This document shows, in pieces, positions 48,901-62,325 of a DNA stretch of 64,000 bases. The stretch is from Rhabdornis inornatus. Lineage: Eukaryota; Chordata; Aves; Passeriformes; Rhabdornithidae. The notes under the pieces are model-generated. The model was given only the letters and a program-made list of their open reading frames with translations. It did no database searches and was not told where the DNA came from. The position numbers and the translations under genes are program-made. The DNA lies in contig VWZS01010177.1 of NCBI GenBank assembly GCA_013397075.1, positions 1,231,555 to 1,295,554 on the forward strand. The letters are read 5' to 3'. The first letter of the stretch is position 1. Every line of letters starts with the position of its first letter.

Positions 48901-51900
48901 ATAAATTGGAGAAATCATTTTCTGCCGTTTCTTTCACTGTGGTGAGCCTGAACATGTAGGAAAGTGCAAAGATAATGGTCATCATGGAATACTTGCTTTG
49001 GTAGCACTAAAATCATCTAGCCAGCTCTTGTTTCATGACAAAGCTGAGTCTTCACAGGAAAAACACCCACAAGCAATTAGTGCTTACCATGATATAGTGA
49101 GAGAATGAATTTTTCCTTTGAAGTAAATTTAAAAGTACTAATGTCTTGTATGTGTTAAGGTTTGTAAACTGCAGACACATTTCTGAAAAAATTAATTAAA
49201 TACATTGAATTTATCTGAAGTAATTAGTGCAAGATGGAATAAATAATTGCATGTCTGTAACATGAGGTTTCTAAAACTTGGAGTAGGTGCCTAGATTAAT
49301 TAAACATTTTGTGAGTAATGATTACTAATTATCCACCAATAGATGGATTAACAATAATTTTAAATTACTGAGTTCAGAATTACATACAGCTGATCACAAC
49401 GTAGTGCCAACCATCATTTTGCCGCTTTGTGGTGATTGAGAAGCTGAGTCAGAATTTCAAGTAAGCTTGTCTGAATTACTTGTGTTTACAGTAAAGAAAA
49501 TTATTCTGAAGATAAAATTACAGATGTGTTCTTGGAAGAAGGGATTAGGGTCATAACCTTGTCAGATATATACAGTTACTGCTGTAAACAAAGAATAAAG
49601 GAACGGAAGAGTTGAATAATTTTTTTTTCCCTCAGGTACGTATTAATTTAATTGCATTACTTTATCCTTTAGCAAACATTGTCCCTACGCTTCTTCCAAA
49701 ACACAACTGACAAGGGGTGGTAGGTGGGAGAGTTTTCATACAAAGAGTGCTTAATAATTGTTAAATACCTTAGTGAAGTCTCATTTCTCCAGCTACTGTC
49801 ATAGGTTAATAGTTTGTAATACTTTTTCCCCCAAAATACCACATTAATAAAAAAAGAAACAAGCAAAATAGAAAATCACCAAGGTGAGATATAGCCTTAA
49901 CCATTTTGTTAAGTTTTTTAATTTGTTCTCTGAGAGATAAACTTCAATAAAATAATTGCAGACTATGTTTACTTCATAAAATCTATCTATATGTAGAGTT
50001 ACTTCGTTCTGTGCATCATCAGAGTTGTGCAGGAGTACTGCCTTGGGAGCTTTTATTTGCCTTATGCAAAATGATCATGTGAAAATTATCTCAATGGGAA
50101 AAATCACTGCATTTATAAATTTATATCGTCTAGATTCAAAACTGTGATACTTTTTTTGGACTGTACTTGTAAGTCAGTGGAATCTAGCCATCTGCTTTCA
50201 TTATTAGGAAAAACAAGGATAAAGTGTTTCTTTGGTATATTTACAAGAACACTATAAATTCCGGTTTCTGATAACACAGGAAAAATAAATTAGACGACAC
50301 TATTTCTTTTCTCCACATCTAAGTCTCGCTTTTTGGTATTGCTTTACAATATAAATTTTTCTCATACTTTTCATTATGAGTCACATTAGAAATGCCTTTC
50401 TCACCGTATCTTACTTTCTTTGGTAGGTGAGATTTTAGTGAAACAACTTTCTCTGTCATCGAGATATCTCTTTCTGTGTCAGGAAGTGGCACACTTTTTA
50501 TTCATTACTTTTCTGTTCTATGAACCTTCTGCTCTTGTATAAATTAGAAAGAAAAAAATCACTTCCTTCAGTTATCTTTAATGCCAAACCAGCATGCCTA
50601 CACAAGATATATCTCCTTTTTTTTTTGTATAACTTTTTGGGCTGCTTTGAGAAGATTCATTATTTAGCCTGAGTGCATAGATGTGATTATGTAACTAATA
50701 ACTAATTGCCGACAAACCTGTGTAAAGGATTTTCTTGAACCTATTGAAGTTAATGAGAATTTTGAAAGTACACAAGATGAACACTTTTTATGTAAAGCAG
50801 TTGTCATTATTCTCTTAACTAGGGACATGTGAAGCGCTCTGTGTTGGTTGCTGATAGGGAAACCACTTTCAAAACATTGAGGCAACAAATGCAAGAAAGC
50901 AAGAAATAAACCACTGACTATTATTTTTTGAGTCAGCTGGTTGGTGCTGACCATACTTTTGTGTCACCTTTTAAACCATGCTGCAGGGAAATTAGGGAAA
51001 ACGCCGAATGTATCAGGTGGCACTGTGGGTGTCTGAAGGAGCGTGTATTCAAATATGCTACATGTAGCTCGTCACAGGGCTGAAACATTTATGAGTTACT
51101 CAAAGAATCCAGATTATATTTTTACCTTACACGATAGGCATATTCGCCCAAGACTGGAGATTTTCTACACATAGCCAGTAATTAAAAATTGTATTTTGTC
51201 TAGAATACCAGTGACAATAGATTAATTAAAAAAAAAAAAAAAGTGAACGAGATGGATGGATTGTAAATCTTGTGTTAGGGCTTCAGCAAAAGAAATACAC
51301 TGAAATGACAGTTCACTGAAGTCAAATTTATGCATATTTTCTACTGGCACCAATCTTGTAGCAGAAGCTGGTTTTAACAACTTGGCATCCCCAGGGAAAA
51401 TGCAGGTATATGAGTCACCTGAATGACACAGAAATAGCAGATGTTCAGTGAAAATTTAGTCTCTTTAGTCTGTCCTATTCTATGTGTTAATTTTAAAGGA
51501 GCTTTTTTTAACTCAAAGCAGCTTAATTTGATGTTTGTACATCAGACCATGACATCTGCTCTCTCAGATGCTAAGATATGAAATTCTCTGCTGATTTCTA
51601 TATACTAATCTGTTTCTAGGATTCATTGCATATTCCCTGCTTTGACATTTTAGTTTCAGGGAACTACAGCATAGAGTTTGATTCATATCACTGAAACAGT
51701 ATTTTTATGCATTGGTGAATTCTTGACCCTTAAAATTCAGTGGAATATTCCATCGTGTGCTTTTTAACAAAAAAAGTCTATTCAAAATACATTCACTTAA
51801 CATACATATAGGGAATTTTCACAGCACACGGTTATTTTTGTGCTGTCTTACTACTGTAGAACAGTCAAGGACAAGCCAAAAGAATCAAAGTCTCCAAGTT

Positions 51901-54149
51901 ATTTTTCCTCACAACTAGATCCCATTTACTGTCTCACTTTTCTAGGTGATGCAGTAGCTCGTGCTAGCTTAAAAAAAACAAATCCCAAAAAGCCACATCC
52001 AACCGAGAGCTCTCCACTGTCTTCATTTATTTTGCTTTGTGCTAGATAGCAAAACCTAGCTCCATAGTGCAGCTTTAGTGAACACAGAGGATTGTTTTAC
52101 TATTTCTGTGTCTGTAGTGTTCACAAGTCTTTTTCTATCTATCTTAAACAACAAAATACACTTTGTTTAACCTGCATTATTGATTTTCAATTCAGAAGCA
52201 TTTTCACGATGACTATGTGCCTGCCAAAAATTTCAAAATGTACATAGATGAATAAATGACTTTCACTTAAGAAAGGAAGGTTAAGGCTAGTGGTATATTA
52301 TCTCTATTTATCATTGAAACTTCTATAATATTAGCTTGCAATTTAAGTAAACATTACATATTGTTTAAAAAAGATATTTGATTGGAATAGAAATGTGAGA
52401 ACGCTCATTTGTTTTGTGCTGAGTTAATGGTTCGGATTTGTGCTTCTTATCAACATCATCTGGTTCCCTGAACCAAATGTCCTCAGCACATCTGCAGTTC
52501 GAAGATGTCCATAAGCACCTTTATGGGCTCACTGGCTGGTCCAACATATATAACAGCTTGTGCTTTAGTTTGCTCTCAAAAAGAATCTAGTCTCTGGAGA
52601 TGAAAAGCTTAGAAAAAAAAAAGTAGGAAAAATAAGTAAATGGAGATGAACTGTAAATTCCATTTGAAAAATCACACTCTGAATCAAAATGCTAAAGAAG
52701 ACATATCCATTAATAAGTGATTCATATATAGGTCTATGAATACAAAATTTTCATACAGTATTACTTCATCATTGCAACCAAATGCAGAGATAGTGAGAGA
52801 TCAGGTTAAAAGACTGACAAATCAGGCTGGCTTCAAGTCTTAAACCCACGCTGCTGCATTTATCAACAATGTATTTTGACAAATAATATATTCATGCACA
52901 ATATTCATCATCATTATGGCATATAAAAACTGTTAGTCTTTAAAAATATTCGACATTGTCTTCAAGTATACTTTAGAATGTAGACAGTCATCACACAATT
53001 TTAATAGTTAAAGTCCTTGGTTGTTTCTTTCTGCCTAAAAATTATAAAAGGTTTCTTCCTAAAAGGTATGGTTATTACATGTCCTCCACTGGAGTGTTTA
53101 CTCTAATATTGTATATTTTTGGTTTTATTTTCTGAATTGTCTCTGCCTTTTTTTTTTATTTATTTTATTTTATTTTATTTTTTGTATCCTACCACCTGTA
53201 TGGGTTGTACAAAACAAAAAATCACATTTTGAAAATTTTTAAAATCAGATGTCTTAAATCTTTATAAATATGTTCTTGGAAAATAAGAAAAAAACCAAAT
53301 ATACTCAAAATTAACTAGTTAAAATTAAAGGTAGTTGATGATCCCAATGATTTTAATTTAAGTTATGAAGACAGAAGTTTCTAAATAAGTACTTATTGTT
53401 TAATTTGGTGTATCTATTATGTGAATTCAAGTGTTTTTTTCTGTTTTGAAATTATTGCTACTAAAAAAAATAAATATTTAAAGTAAGCACAAACTCAGCT
53501 AGCTATGTGTTTTAATCTACTGATATGAGTTCTCTGGACTAAATTAATTTTTTAGAAATTTTATTTCAGGTTAATTAAATCTAAATTAATATTTTGTAAA
53601 TTCAAATATTTTTCCTTGTTTTGAATTTTACAAGTAGAAAAACAAAATGCAAGTACTATTTTCTTATTCTTAAGAATGACCTCTCTAATCACCATGGAAC
53701 TGTTATCTACATCTCTGTAAAACACATTCTCATGTGTTTTTTTTTCCAAGTGTATATATTTGGGACTAGTTGGCAGATGATCAGGAGCTCTCAGAAGTTT
53801 CTGTTCAAACTCAGTGTAAGAATCTCTCATCCTTTATTTAACAGCAGGAAGACATTATTATTCTGGAACTTTTGTTGCCTGTGGTGATGCCATGACCCAT
53901 ACTGAGAAGAGGCAGTATACTTTAAAACAAAAAAGAAACAAACGTACATACCCCTTTAATTACTAAAAGTATTAAATTGATCTGGAAGATAAATAAAAGG
54001 CAATAGGATTTAGGATTGTCTGTAACTTCACCGATTTTCTCCATTGTGCTATTTTTTAAATTGTGAAAAATAATTATAGGTATTTTCTATGAGGAATTGG
54101 AAACTCCCAGGTGTCCAGGAGAACTAGAAGTAAACAGAAGTAAAGCCCT
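45956..54149. other. Eight kilobases of AT-rich DNA, no gene seen
   Basis: No exon, RNA gene or clear mobile element recognised. Poly-A runs (near 45954, 46780 and 51228) and a TTTTA run at 53150 are the only simple repeats of note. A CpG-bearing, balanced block near 50990-51160 stands out slightly. Frames such as 48206-48421 and 48304-48588 overlap on opposite strands and show no domain. Confidence 0.5.
53150..53182. repeat. (TTTTA)n-like low-complexity tract
   Basis: A poly-T run followed by four ttttatttta-type units. Confidence 0.88.
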
Positions 54150-54715
54150 GCTGGGCCAAACTAACGCTCCGTTTAGCCCAGACTGGAGTGTCTGACAATG
54201 GTAGCAGGATACACTGTTCAGCTTGATCACTTTCTGAAGTAGATTTACCTCATGCTCCCAGTACAAATTCTGTTTTGGACTTCGACTAATCTTTTTTATG
54301 TCTCTTCATGAACTGGTCGTCCAATGGTTTGCCTGAACAATTTTTTAAATTTAGGACACAGCCTGCTTTCATAGTGTCCTGCAGCAGCAAACTAGTACTA
54401 GTTCATTCCTACTGTGTCAAGTACTCTGTCATATTTATTCAAATGAAATTCTTGGTACTTTAATAGAATGCTTCCAATTTTGTTTGAGAACAGCTAATCA
54501 AGGTTCTTAATGATTTCGTAAACTTCTGTCATAATTCTCTTCATTTTTTTTCCTTTCGTAATGGAAGACTTCTGTCCTTTACCGCACTTCCTCACAAAGC
54601 AACATCTTCTTATGTTGTTATTTTATAACCTTTCTCTGACTATCCTAAGACCTTCTTAGAACATGGAGACCAGAACTACAAAGGGTGATGAAATGATTTT
54701 ACCTCTATAAAACTT
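54150..54715 (-). mobile_element. Ancient CR1/L3-like LINE fragment, antisense
   Basis: The plus strand reads 'tgctgggccaaactaacgctccgtttagcccag...' followed by 'gtctgacaatggtagcagga'. Further on it has 'cttttttatgtctcttcatgaactggtc', 'cataattctcttcat', 'tctttcgtaatggaagacttc', 'ataacctttctctgac' and 'agaccagaactacaaagggtgatgaaatgattttacctctata'. Order and wording follow the antisense 3' region of an old amniote CR1 lineage known from turtles, crocodilians and birds ('gctgggtcagaccaa', 'ggtccatctagcccag', 'cttctctgaaccttttcc', ending near 'tttatata'). It is much more diverged than the other CR1 copies. The boundaries are approximate. Confidence 0.6.
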
Positions 54716-57489
54716 TGACATGCCCACACCTTGAGTCATATATTGCCATCATGAGTAAAGCCTGAAAATGCAGTAATTCTTCATGAGTCTACAGTTTCAG
54801 ATCTGTAACAGTATCATAAACAGTGTTTTATATGTTATTTCATCTTAACAGTGTTATTTTAATACAGATATTTCCTCCTACTAAAACAATTTGCTTTTTT
54901 AAAGGTTGGTGTCAGGATACTTTTTAATTTTCATTTTGCCAGCAGCCTGTTGCAGGAGAAAAAAAAAAAGAAAAAAACCTACAGCAATAGTATCAGAATA
55001 TAAGAATGATATAAATTAAGAATTACTGTGCAAGGATGTCCAATTTGGTATACGCTCCGCAGCATAAAATAAGTTTCTAATCATCCATAACTTAATGCTC
55101 TATGGTTTTCGATCATTACGAAGAGTGGAAAAATCACCCAGCCTCTTACTCTAAAGCTATAATTCACATTTTTAAGGCAAGGGTTTTGTTGTAGACTTGA
55201 CTAATGAAGATGCGATTTTTCACTCCTCTCATATTTTCTGCTTTTTTAGAAGACAATCGGAATAATTTAAGACAACAATGATCAGAGACATCTGTTGTGT
55301 CTTTTTTGAAATGTAAGTCATATATTGCCATCACAAGTTGATGAAAAAGTGTCATTCACCACATTCTTTATTGATTGGAAGAAATATTTTTCAATAAAAT
55401 ATATATAAAATATAACAAATTTGCTTATATAGAGAAAAATAATTTCCACTGTTTGCATAAAAACTGCTGTTCCTTCATCAGAAGTTGTGTGCCTATGTTA
55501 GTGAAAGCTGACATAAGTGGCTATCACATTTAGCGAGTCATTAACTCACAGGTGTGTGATAACTGGCTCCCAGAGACCAAGTAGTTTCCCAGAAATCTTG
55601 TATATAAATTATTCTTTGAAGCTGAGCACATATAATAGAATCCTGTTTATTTTTATATATAAAACATAGAGGAGATTTAAAGAAACATTTATTGAGTCAC
55701 CCTATTTATTTAAAATAAAACAAAATAAAAAGGAAATAGTTCACTCATTCTCAGTTAATTTATCATTATGTGATACTCCCCAGTGTATTTCTCTGATATT
55801 TTTGAATAACCTGAGACATAATTCTTTCAAGTAGCATAAATGAAATTGTCCAGTCAACCTGATTTTAATATAAAATCAGAAAAACAAATAAATAAAAAAA
55901 TTCTCAGTTTTGACAACTATTCTCATTTGCTGGATATTTACATAAAAAACTGAATTTCGGATTACTTTCTGCATAAAAATGATATAGTAATTTTTCAAAG
56001 CTGCAGCTACCATGGAATTGTCTGTGGTTCCAAGAAGGCATTCTAAGTGAGGTCATTTCGGGTCAGGAAACATGTCATTTTTTCAACAATATGTGAAATT
56101 ATTTAATGTAAATGTACAGTGAGACAGGCTAGGTGACTTAGTTTGTTTCAAACTGTAACAACTAAAGTGATATTTAAGAAGAATGGTTTTTGAAAACCAT
56201 ATTTTATACATAATGTTGTTTTCAATAAAAGAGTAAGCAAAAAAAACAAGGATTAGAATAACATGGATTAGAATTCCAGAATACTTATCTATGTTCTATA
56301 ATATTATCTAAATACATCTTAAAAAGACGATTTATTAAAGGAGCAAAGTCTATATTAAGAGAGCATTAAATCATGGAGCATGAATTACCATGGATTGATT
56401 TTTTATTAGTTCTGAAATACAAGGAAAAAGTCTGATATATTATACATTTATATGATATGATATGATATATATTGAATCACTACAAATGACTGTGGATAGT
56501 TTTAGGGGACATATAGTCATCTAGGCACTTTGAGAATTTACAATATTTACATCATTGGGCGGTAGCTGGGAAAAGATCCTCAGGCATGTGGTCATCATCC
56601 AAGTCCATCAGTGTTCAATAAGCATTTGGACAACTATTAGATATTGGGTATAATTTTTTAGGTCGTCCTGTGTTGATTCAGGAATTGGGCTTAATGATCC
56701 TTGTGGATTCCTTTTAACTGAGGATAATCTTTGATTCACTATTTGCACCTTTGGTCTAATCACATACTTAAAGTCCGATGTGCCTTTGAAGAGCTGAATT
56801 AAATAAAAAGTATTTAACTTGACTATAACACTGTATTTTCCATTTAGACAGACAGGTTTTTGCTTTAAAAAGGAGAATTTGTTTATCCTACTCTTTAAAA
56901 CTAATGGGCTCCCAAAATTAGTTTCTAGGAGCATGAAAAAAAATCATATTTTTTGTCTAGAATATGAAAAGTAGGACACGAGTACAAAATCTAAATCAGA
57001 TCATAAAGAAAAAGCCCAGCAGCTCTGGTCTGAAACCTTGACTTTCAAAGTTTCAGTATGGATGACAGCAGTCTTACAGTGCAGTGTTATAAAAAGAATA
57101 GAAGTTATTACAAGGAGAAAAAATATCTCATTTACTTTGGACATGACGACATTGACCTTTTACAGGGAACTGCAGTCAGTTTGACAAACTCTGAAAAGTG
57201 GTGATCTCACTAGCATAAAGAGTGAAAGAGGGTACACAACATACTCTCAAGGAAACCATTCTTCAAAGTGAGTCTGTACAGAATGAAAGAAATCTTAGAG
57301 CTTCTAACAAAAACAGGAGAAGAATGCCAGGATGGAATCACCTCATTTAACTTTTTCCCTGGTTTTGACTGCTGAGCTGACATCACTTCACTAACCAGGC
57401 TGATATTGGAGGCCTGAGGTATGTTGGTAAGCAGTTTTTAGGGACAAAATTTCCACTGGTTAAAGCACAAAATACCACTCATATGTAAA
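54716..57489. other. AT-rich DNA, no gene seen
   Basis: No gene or element recognised. A short TATGA pentamer run lies at 56451-56468. The 108-codon minus frame at 56608-56934 is lysine- and serine-bearing but matches no family I know and has no supporting splice context. Confidence 0.55.
56451..56468. repeat. (TATGA)n short microsatellite
   Basis: About three to four tatga units ending in tatat. It is minor. Confidence 0.85.
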
Positions 57490-57830
57490 AGGCAGGAGCA
57501 GCAGCACTGAATTTGTACGAGAATGTTTGCGCATTGGCTCGCTACACCCAACATCAACAAGCAACAAGCAACATCTTGAAGCAATCTGCTGACAAGCAAA
57601 GATCAAACAACCTGGGAGATGGTCCCCACCTCATACAGCTTATCCATCCTCCACCACCCCAGCATGGAGCAGACACCTACACCCTTGGGGGCACCTGACT
57701 GTGGAAGACCTCCAGGGATGTCTCTGAGCTTACACAGCCGGTCACCACCCTCAGCTCCTGGCTCCTCCCTGGCTCTGAAGTCTGAAACACCCATGAGCAA
57801 GAAAAGAGGAAGCAGAGATTGACACTTTTT
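57490..57830. other. Unexplained GC-richer island
   Basis: About 340 bp with clearly higher G+C than its flanks and several CpG sites (gtacgag, tgcgcattggctcgc, agccggtcacc). It is free of long A/T runs and bounded by AT-rich DNA. Frames are open on both strands (57619-57822 plus, 57603-57860 minus), which mainly reflects composition. It contains small caacaagcaacaagcaac repeats. It could be an LTR or other unlisted transposon fragment, or a retained unique element. I see neither an AATAAA/TATA pair nor a recognisable domain. Confidence 0.5.
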
Positions 57831-57996
57831 TTGCAACTTTTTAGTACTTTGCATTATCAACCATCCTTAGGCACAGATGGTATTGCATTTCAGAACTCAT
57901 TGACACTGATACAATTATTGAGCAGTAGTTAATATATTTAGTGCATCCTGATCTAAGCCATGATACTCCCTTGCAACAGGTATTTTTAAAAATGTT

Positions 57997-58050
57997 ATAT
58001 ATATATATATTGACAATCAAACAGTCACATACACACACACGTGCACACAT
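57997..58050. repeat. (TA)n followed by (CA)n
   Basis: A short ta run (57997-58010), then about 20 bp later an impure ca run with a gtgc interruption. Confidence 0.88.
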
Positions 58051-59921
58051 CTAGGTATATGTGAATTCCATATATTATGATTTTGTCATAAATTACATTT
58101 TAAAATAATTTTTTTCTCAGTATTCATTCTGAATCCAGGAAAAAGTAATGAAATCCTGTAAATCGTGGTTGCTATACCTTTGAACATGCATATGCTTATC
58201 TTAGAGCAAATCCTCAACTGCTTTCAAGATTTTCGTTTTATCTATTAATCTACTTAGCTCTCACAGATCTTGCCATTCTTAATTTAAAAAGAAGGTTTGT
58301 TTGTTTTTGGGGTTGTTTCTGTTTTCTTTGTTTATCAATCACTTTGCCATCCCTTTCTTGCAAATTAGTAGGCAATGAGACAAAAAGAAGTACTACATCA
58401 GCACTTACAGCCAACATCTGCTTCGATATTTCAGCTCTACTCTGTACACCAGCAATAACCAAAGACAAATTCTGGCAAATAATTCAGTCCCTTGATAATT
58501 TAAAACTGAGTTATCTGTAAATTAGATTATATTACTTCTAGTTGTTTGACACACTCTTTAACATCCTTACACTCAACACACAAAAGGTTTTACATTTCAT
58601 TGCTTTTGGAAACCCATCAAAATAAGGTTTTAACTTAGATTTTTATTAAACTAATTTAATAAAAAGTAACATTTCAGGAAAAGAATTTGGAGTCGTAGTT
58701 TAATATGATTAAAATGCATATGTCTAGAAGTTTGGCTTAGTTCTAAAACTGTATGCATCATCCTAAAAATAATTATGGTTTTGCTTCAAGAGCACTGAAA
58801 CTCTTGAAATATGATGTTCTATGCCCCTGCAACTCTCCTTCCTGCAGTAAACTTGTCTTGCTGAACACAGGTATTGCAATATTTCCCCCATGGTGCTTTA
58901 AGTTTCCTTAGTTTTTTCTTTGACTTCATTTTATGCCCCAAAAAATGCCATTTGAACAAGTAACATTACAGTACTTTTGTTCTTAGGAATCAATCACATT
59001 CTTTGTGGTCAGCTGAGATGCACAAGGAACAACAGTTCAGCTTGAATTTTGAAATAAATATACATTTTAAAAAATAACTGCACAGATTGCAGTGAAGTAG
59101 AGCTCTTATAACTACAAAATAAATAAATTTCTCAGAACTTCACTGTTCTATACAAGGTGCCATACTGTGTTTTTTACAGTATGCATACAAGTTTTCAAGT
59201 TACATTAGTTTTATAAAATAACTTTTTCTGAGCAATCAATTCTTTCATAGTTGCATCATGTGATCAATTTAAACATTTTTACTTAAAATTACAGTTTCTT
59301 TTCCTTAAAATTGCAGTTTATAGCGCCATTTTAGTGCTTATGTTTTTGGGATTTAAAGTTTGCATAGCTCTGTCAAAGAGCTATTACTGCACAGAGAAAT
59401 TGTTGTGTAGGATATTTTGTACTAAAAATATACTGGTTTGGGAATTCTCTTGTGCCATTGCATAGTCTATAGACTAAAGTTTCTAAATAAAAATAAGAAA
59501 AACTGATGCAAAAGAATTCTTCAGGTATTTAAAAATATCAGATTTCCAGAAAAAAAAAAAAGGTGAATCTCTGGTGAATTAATATAACTGTGAGAAAAAA
59601 AATTCAAAGATGATTGTTTTATTTTTATATTGACATTTTTCTATCTACACACACCTACATGCATATAATATATTTAAAATAATTTGCAAAACCAAGGTAT
59701 TTTAGCTGGTGACTCCTATTACAAAGCAGTACCTTTGACACCTTTGTTAACAGTATTATGCAGCAAGACCCTCTCTTTTAGCAGGTCTCTTTCACCTCTT
59801 TGAAGTAAACAAAGTTCAGAACAGGGACTTAATACAGTCTTGTGTTGATATCCCAAATTCACTGAAGTCACTTCCAGAATTCAATTTTGAATTCTCATTT
59901 TCAACTCCATCACTCCATCAT

Positions 59922-59960
59922 TAAAAAAAAAAAAACAAAAAACAAACACAAAAACAAAAC
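59922..59960. repeat. A-rich (AAAAC-like) tract
   Basis: Twelve A bases followed by degenerate aaaaac and aaac units. Confidence 0.85.
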
Positions 59961-61681
59961 TAGAAAAACTTATCCCAAGCAGCTGTGGAATGGGGCAATG
60001 TAGTGCTTCTACCTCCTAATCCTCGGTGCGTATGTCCCACAGCACAGGAAAAGTACAGTTGGGGAAAATATCTTTATAATCTCTACCAGCTTTGTTTCCC
60101 TTTTGTCATCAGCTGGATGTAGTATGGTAATTCCTGGCAGTGTGCAATGCTAATGAGACTGCCCTTTCTGCTGGTTTGCTATATTTTTAAAGTAGTTTCA
60201 TTTGGGGTTTTTCATTTTGATATGTTAGCACTGTTTCCTCACTTTTTTCCTTCACAATAATCTATTTTCCTTTAGTTTTCTGATCTGGGAGATACCCAAA
60301 GAAGGATGAAGTGTCTTTCTTTCACTTATTAAAGAGTCTATTTTTATTCAGAATATTCCATGTTTATATTCTTCCTGTTCTCTCCACTATCCCAATGGGA
60401 GCAGGGAAAATGAGTGAGTGGCTTAGTTATGGGCCCATCAGGTCACCACAAGATCTTAGAAAAAAATAGTGCCTTGGGACATATTGCTAAAGCTCAGAAA
60501 GTCTTAGGAATGATAATTGTACAGCCTTGTAGTAAAGCCTATAATTAGGTGGTATGATATCCCCAAAAAAACGGTCTTCAGCCCCAAAGCTGACTGTTTG
60601 TGTTAATCGGTTCCTATTAAGATGTTTTATTAAAATAAGATTTGGGCTTTAAAAGAGCCAAACTGGTTTATTTTTTTGTGAAAATTTCGAAAACCCATTT
60701 TGAAATTATATCAGTTTCACAGTTCAGAAATGGTTCACTAGGTAGCTCTGTAGCTATTTCAATTCATAAATGTCCTTTAGGCCTTTTAAGTAACGACATT
60801 ACTCACAATTTCAAGGCTTTTTTGTTTGCTTTCATTTAAATTTATTATATTCAAATGCTTCAGGTAGTTAGCATTTCTTGGTATGCCAACAGCATTTTCT
60901 TGATGAATACTAGCCAAAAAAGACTGATTAATAGCATATGTCCACAAAGACTGCAGCTTTAGGTAAACTAAGTATTTCCATCTCTCAAATGACATTTCTT
61001 GCTGTTAATATGTTAAATATCAGAGGTGAGGCTCATCAGAACAAATCACCTCTCAACTAGTTCTGAAAGTCCAGCTCTAATTCTGTGATGGAAAAATGAC
61101 AACTTTAAAAAAAAATAGGTCAGTGCTGAATACTTTGAAAATTCCCATAATCTGTCTAAAATTATTGGTGTTTATATACTCTGCTTTGCTGCAGAGGTAT
61201 AGGGCTAAAGAGGATATCAAGTCAGCCTCGCCTGTACTTTCTCTCTCCCAATTACATATGATAGCCTTTCTTTGTTGTACTCCAGAAAGGCAGGCAGGTA
61301 ACTGATTGAACCTGGTGCAATCAAAACAAGCCAGGTTATCCTCAGGGGTATAAACAGTTGAAACTTACCAACTCAACTAATTTAGTGCAAGAAAGACCAG
61401 CAAATAATTGCAAGAGCAGAGGCATAGAAATTTCCAGGAGAGCCAAAGTAACTGAGACTGCCCCTCGACCAATCTAATCATGTAGGCAGGCCCCACACCA
61501 GCCCAGTGACATATAGGGCAGGCTACTGCCCTGGAAGGTCTGATTTTAACCACATCTGAAAAGCTTTTGTGATACTGGCTTTTACTGTTGGATCATCTGC
61601 GCATTGTCTGCCCATTCCAGTAGAACCATGACATCACCTATCATCCTGTATTTGCTATCTGTGATCAGGTGAATCACTGAG

Positions 61682-62325
61682 TGGATGAGAAGCTGGACAT
61701 GACCCAGCCATGGGCACTCCCAGCCCAGAAACCAAACGTGTCCTGGGCTGCATCCAAAGCAGCGTGGGCAGCAGGGGAGGGAGGGGATTCTGCCCCTCTG
61801 CTCTGCTCTGTGAGACCCCAGCTGCAGTGCTGCATCAGCTCTGGGAGCCCAGCACAGGAAAGACATGGACCTGCTGGAGTGAGTCCAGGGGAGGGCCACA
61901 AAAATGATCAGAGGGCTGGAGCATCTCTCCTATAAGGAAAGGCTGAGAGAATTAGGATTGTTCCAGGAATTAGCCTGGAAAAGAGAAGGTTTTGGGATAC
62001 CCAAATTGCAGCCTTCCAATACCTGAAGGGAACTTTCAGAAATGATGTAGAAAGACTATTTGAAATAACATGCAGTGACAGGAAAAGGGTGAATGGGAGG
62101 TTTCAAATTGACATCAAGTAGATTTAAATTAGATGTTAGGAAAAAATCTTTAGTGTGACAGTGGCAAGATTTTGAAACAGGTTGCCCAAGCTAGGCTGAA
62201 TGGGACTCTGACCAACTCGGTCTAATTGAAAGTGTCTCTGTCCATGGCAGGGATGTTGGAACAAGATAAACTTTCAAGGTCTCCTTCCAACCCAAATCAT
62301 TCTACGATTTTATGATTCTGTTACT
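61682..62325 (+). mobile_element. CR1: CR1 LINE 3' portion, sense
   Basis: A sense, 5'-truncated CR1 of about 640 bp. It has 'gaaaccaaacgtgtcctgggctgcatccaaagcagcgtgggcagcagg', 'gagaccccagctgcagtgctgcatc', 'gacatggacctgctggag', 'gatcagagggctggagcatctctcctataaggaaaggctgagaga', 'ttcagaaatgatgtagaaagac', 'ggttgcccaagctagg' and 'ctttcaaggtctccttccaaccc'. It ends in the tail 'cattctacgattttatgattctg'. The GC-rich 5' part gives overlapping open frames on both strands at 61582-61935, none of which is a gene. Its clean 5' half suggests a younger insertion than the 12.0-kb copy. Confidence 0.93.

Larger units (their letters stand above)
57831..61681. other. AT-rich DNA with minor simple repeats, no gene seen
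   Basis: Contains TA and CA dinucleotide runs at 57997-58050 and an A-rich tract at 59922-59960. A modestly GC-richer stretch at about 61200-61560 comes just before the CR1 and was not identified. No exon recognised. Confidence 0.5.

Noticed and set aside
56608..56934. 108-codon minus-strand frame
   Set aside because: No family resemblance and no supporting signals; treated as chance.
59162..59186. Small hairpin catactgt ... acagtatg
   Set aside because: Only 8-bp arms around a T-rich loop; expected by chance in 64 kb.
61582..61935. Several overlapping frames on both strands that look protein-like
   Set aside because: They arise from the GC-rich, stop-poor 5' part of a CR1 copy.
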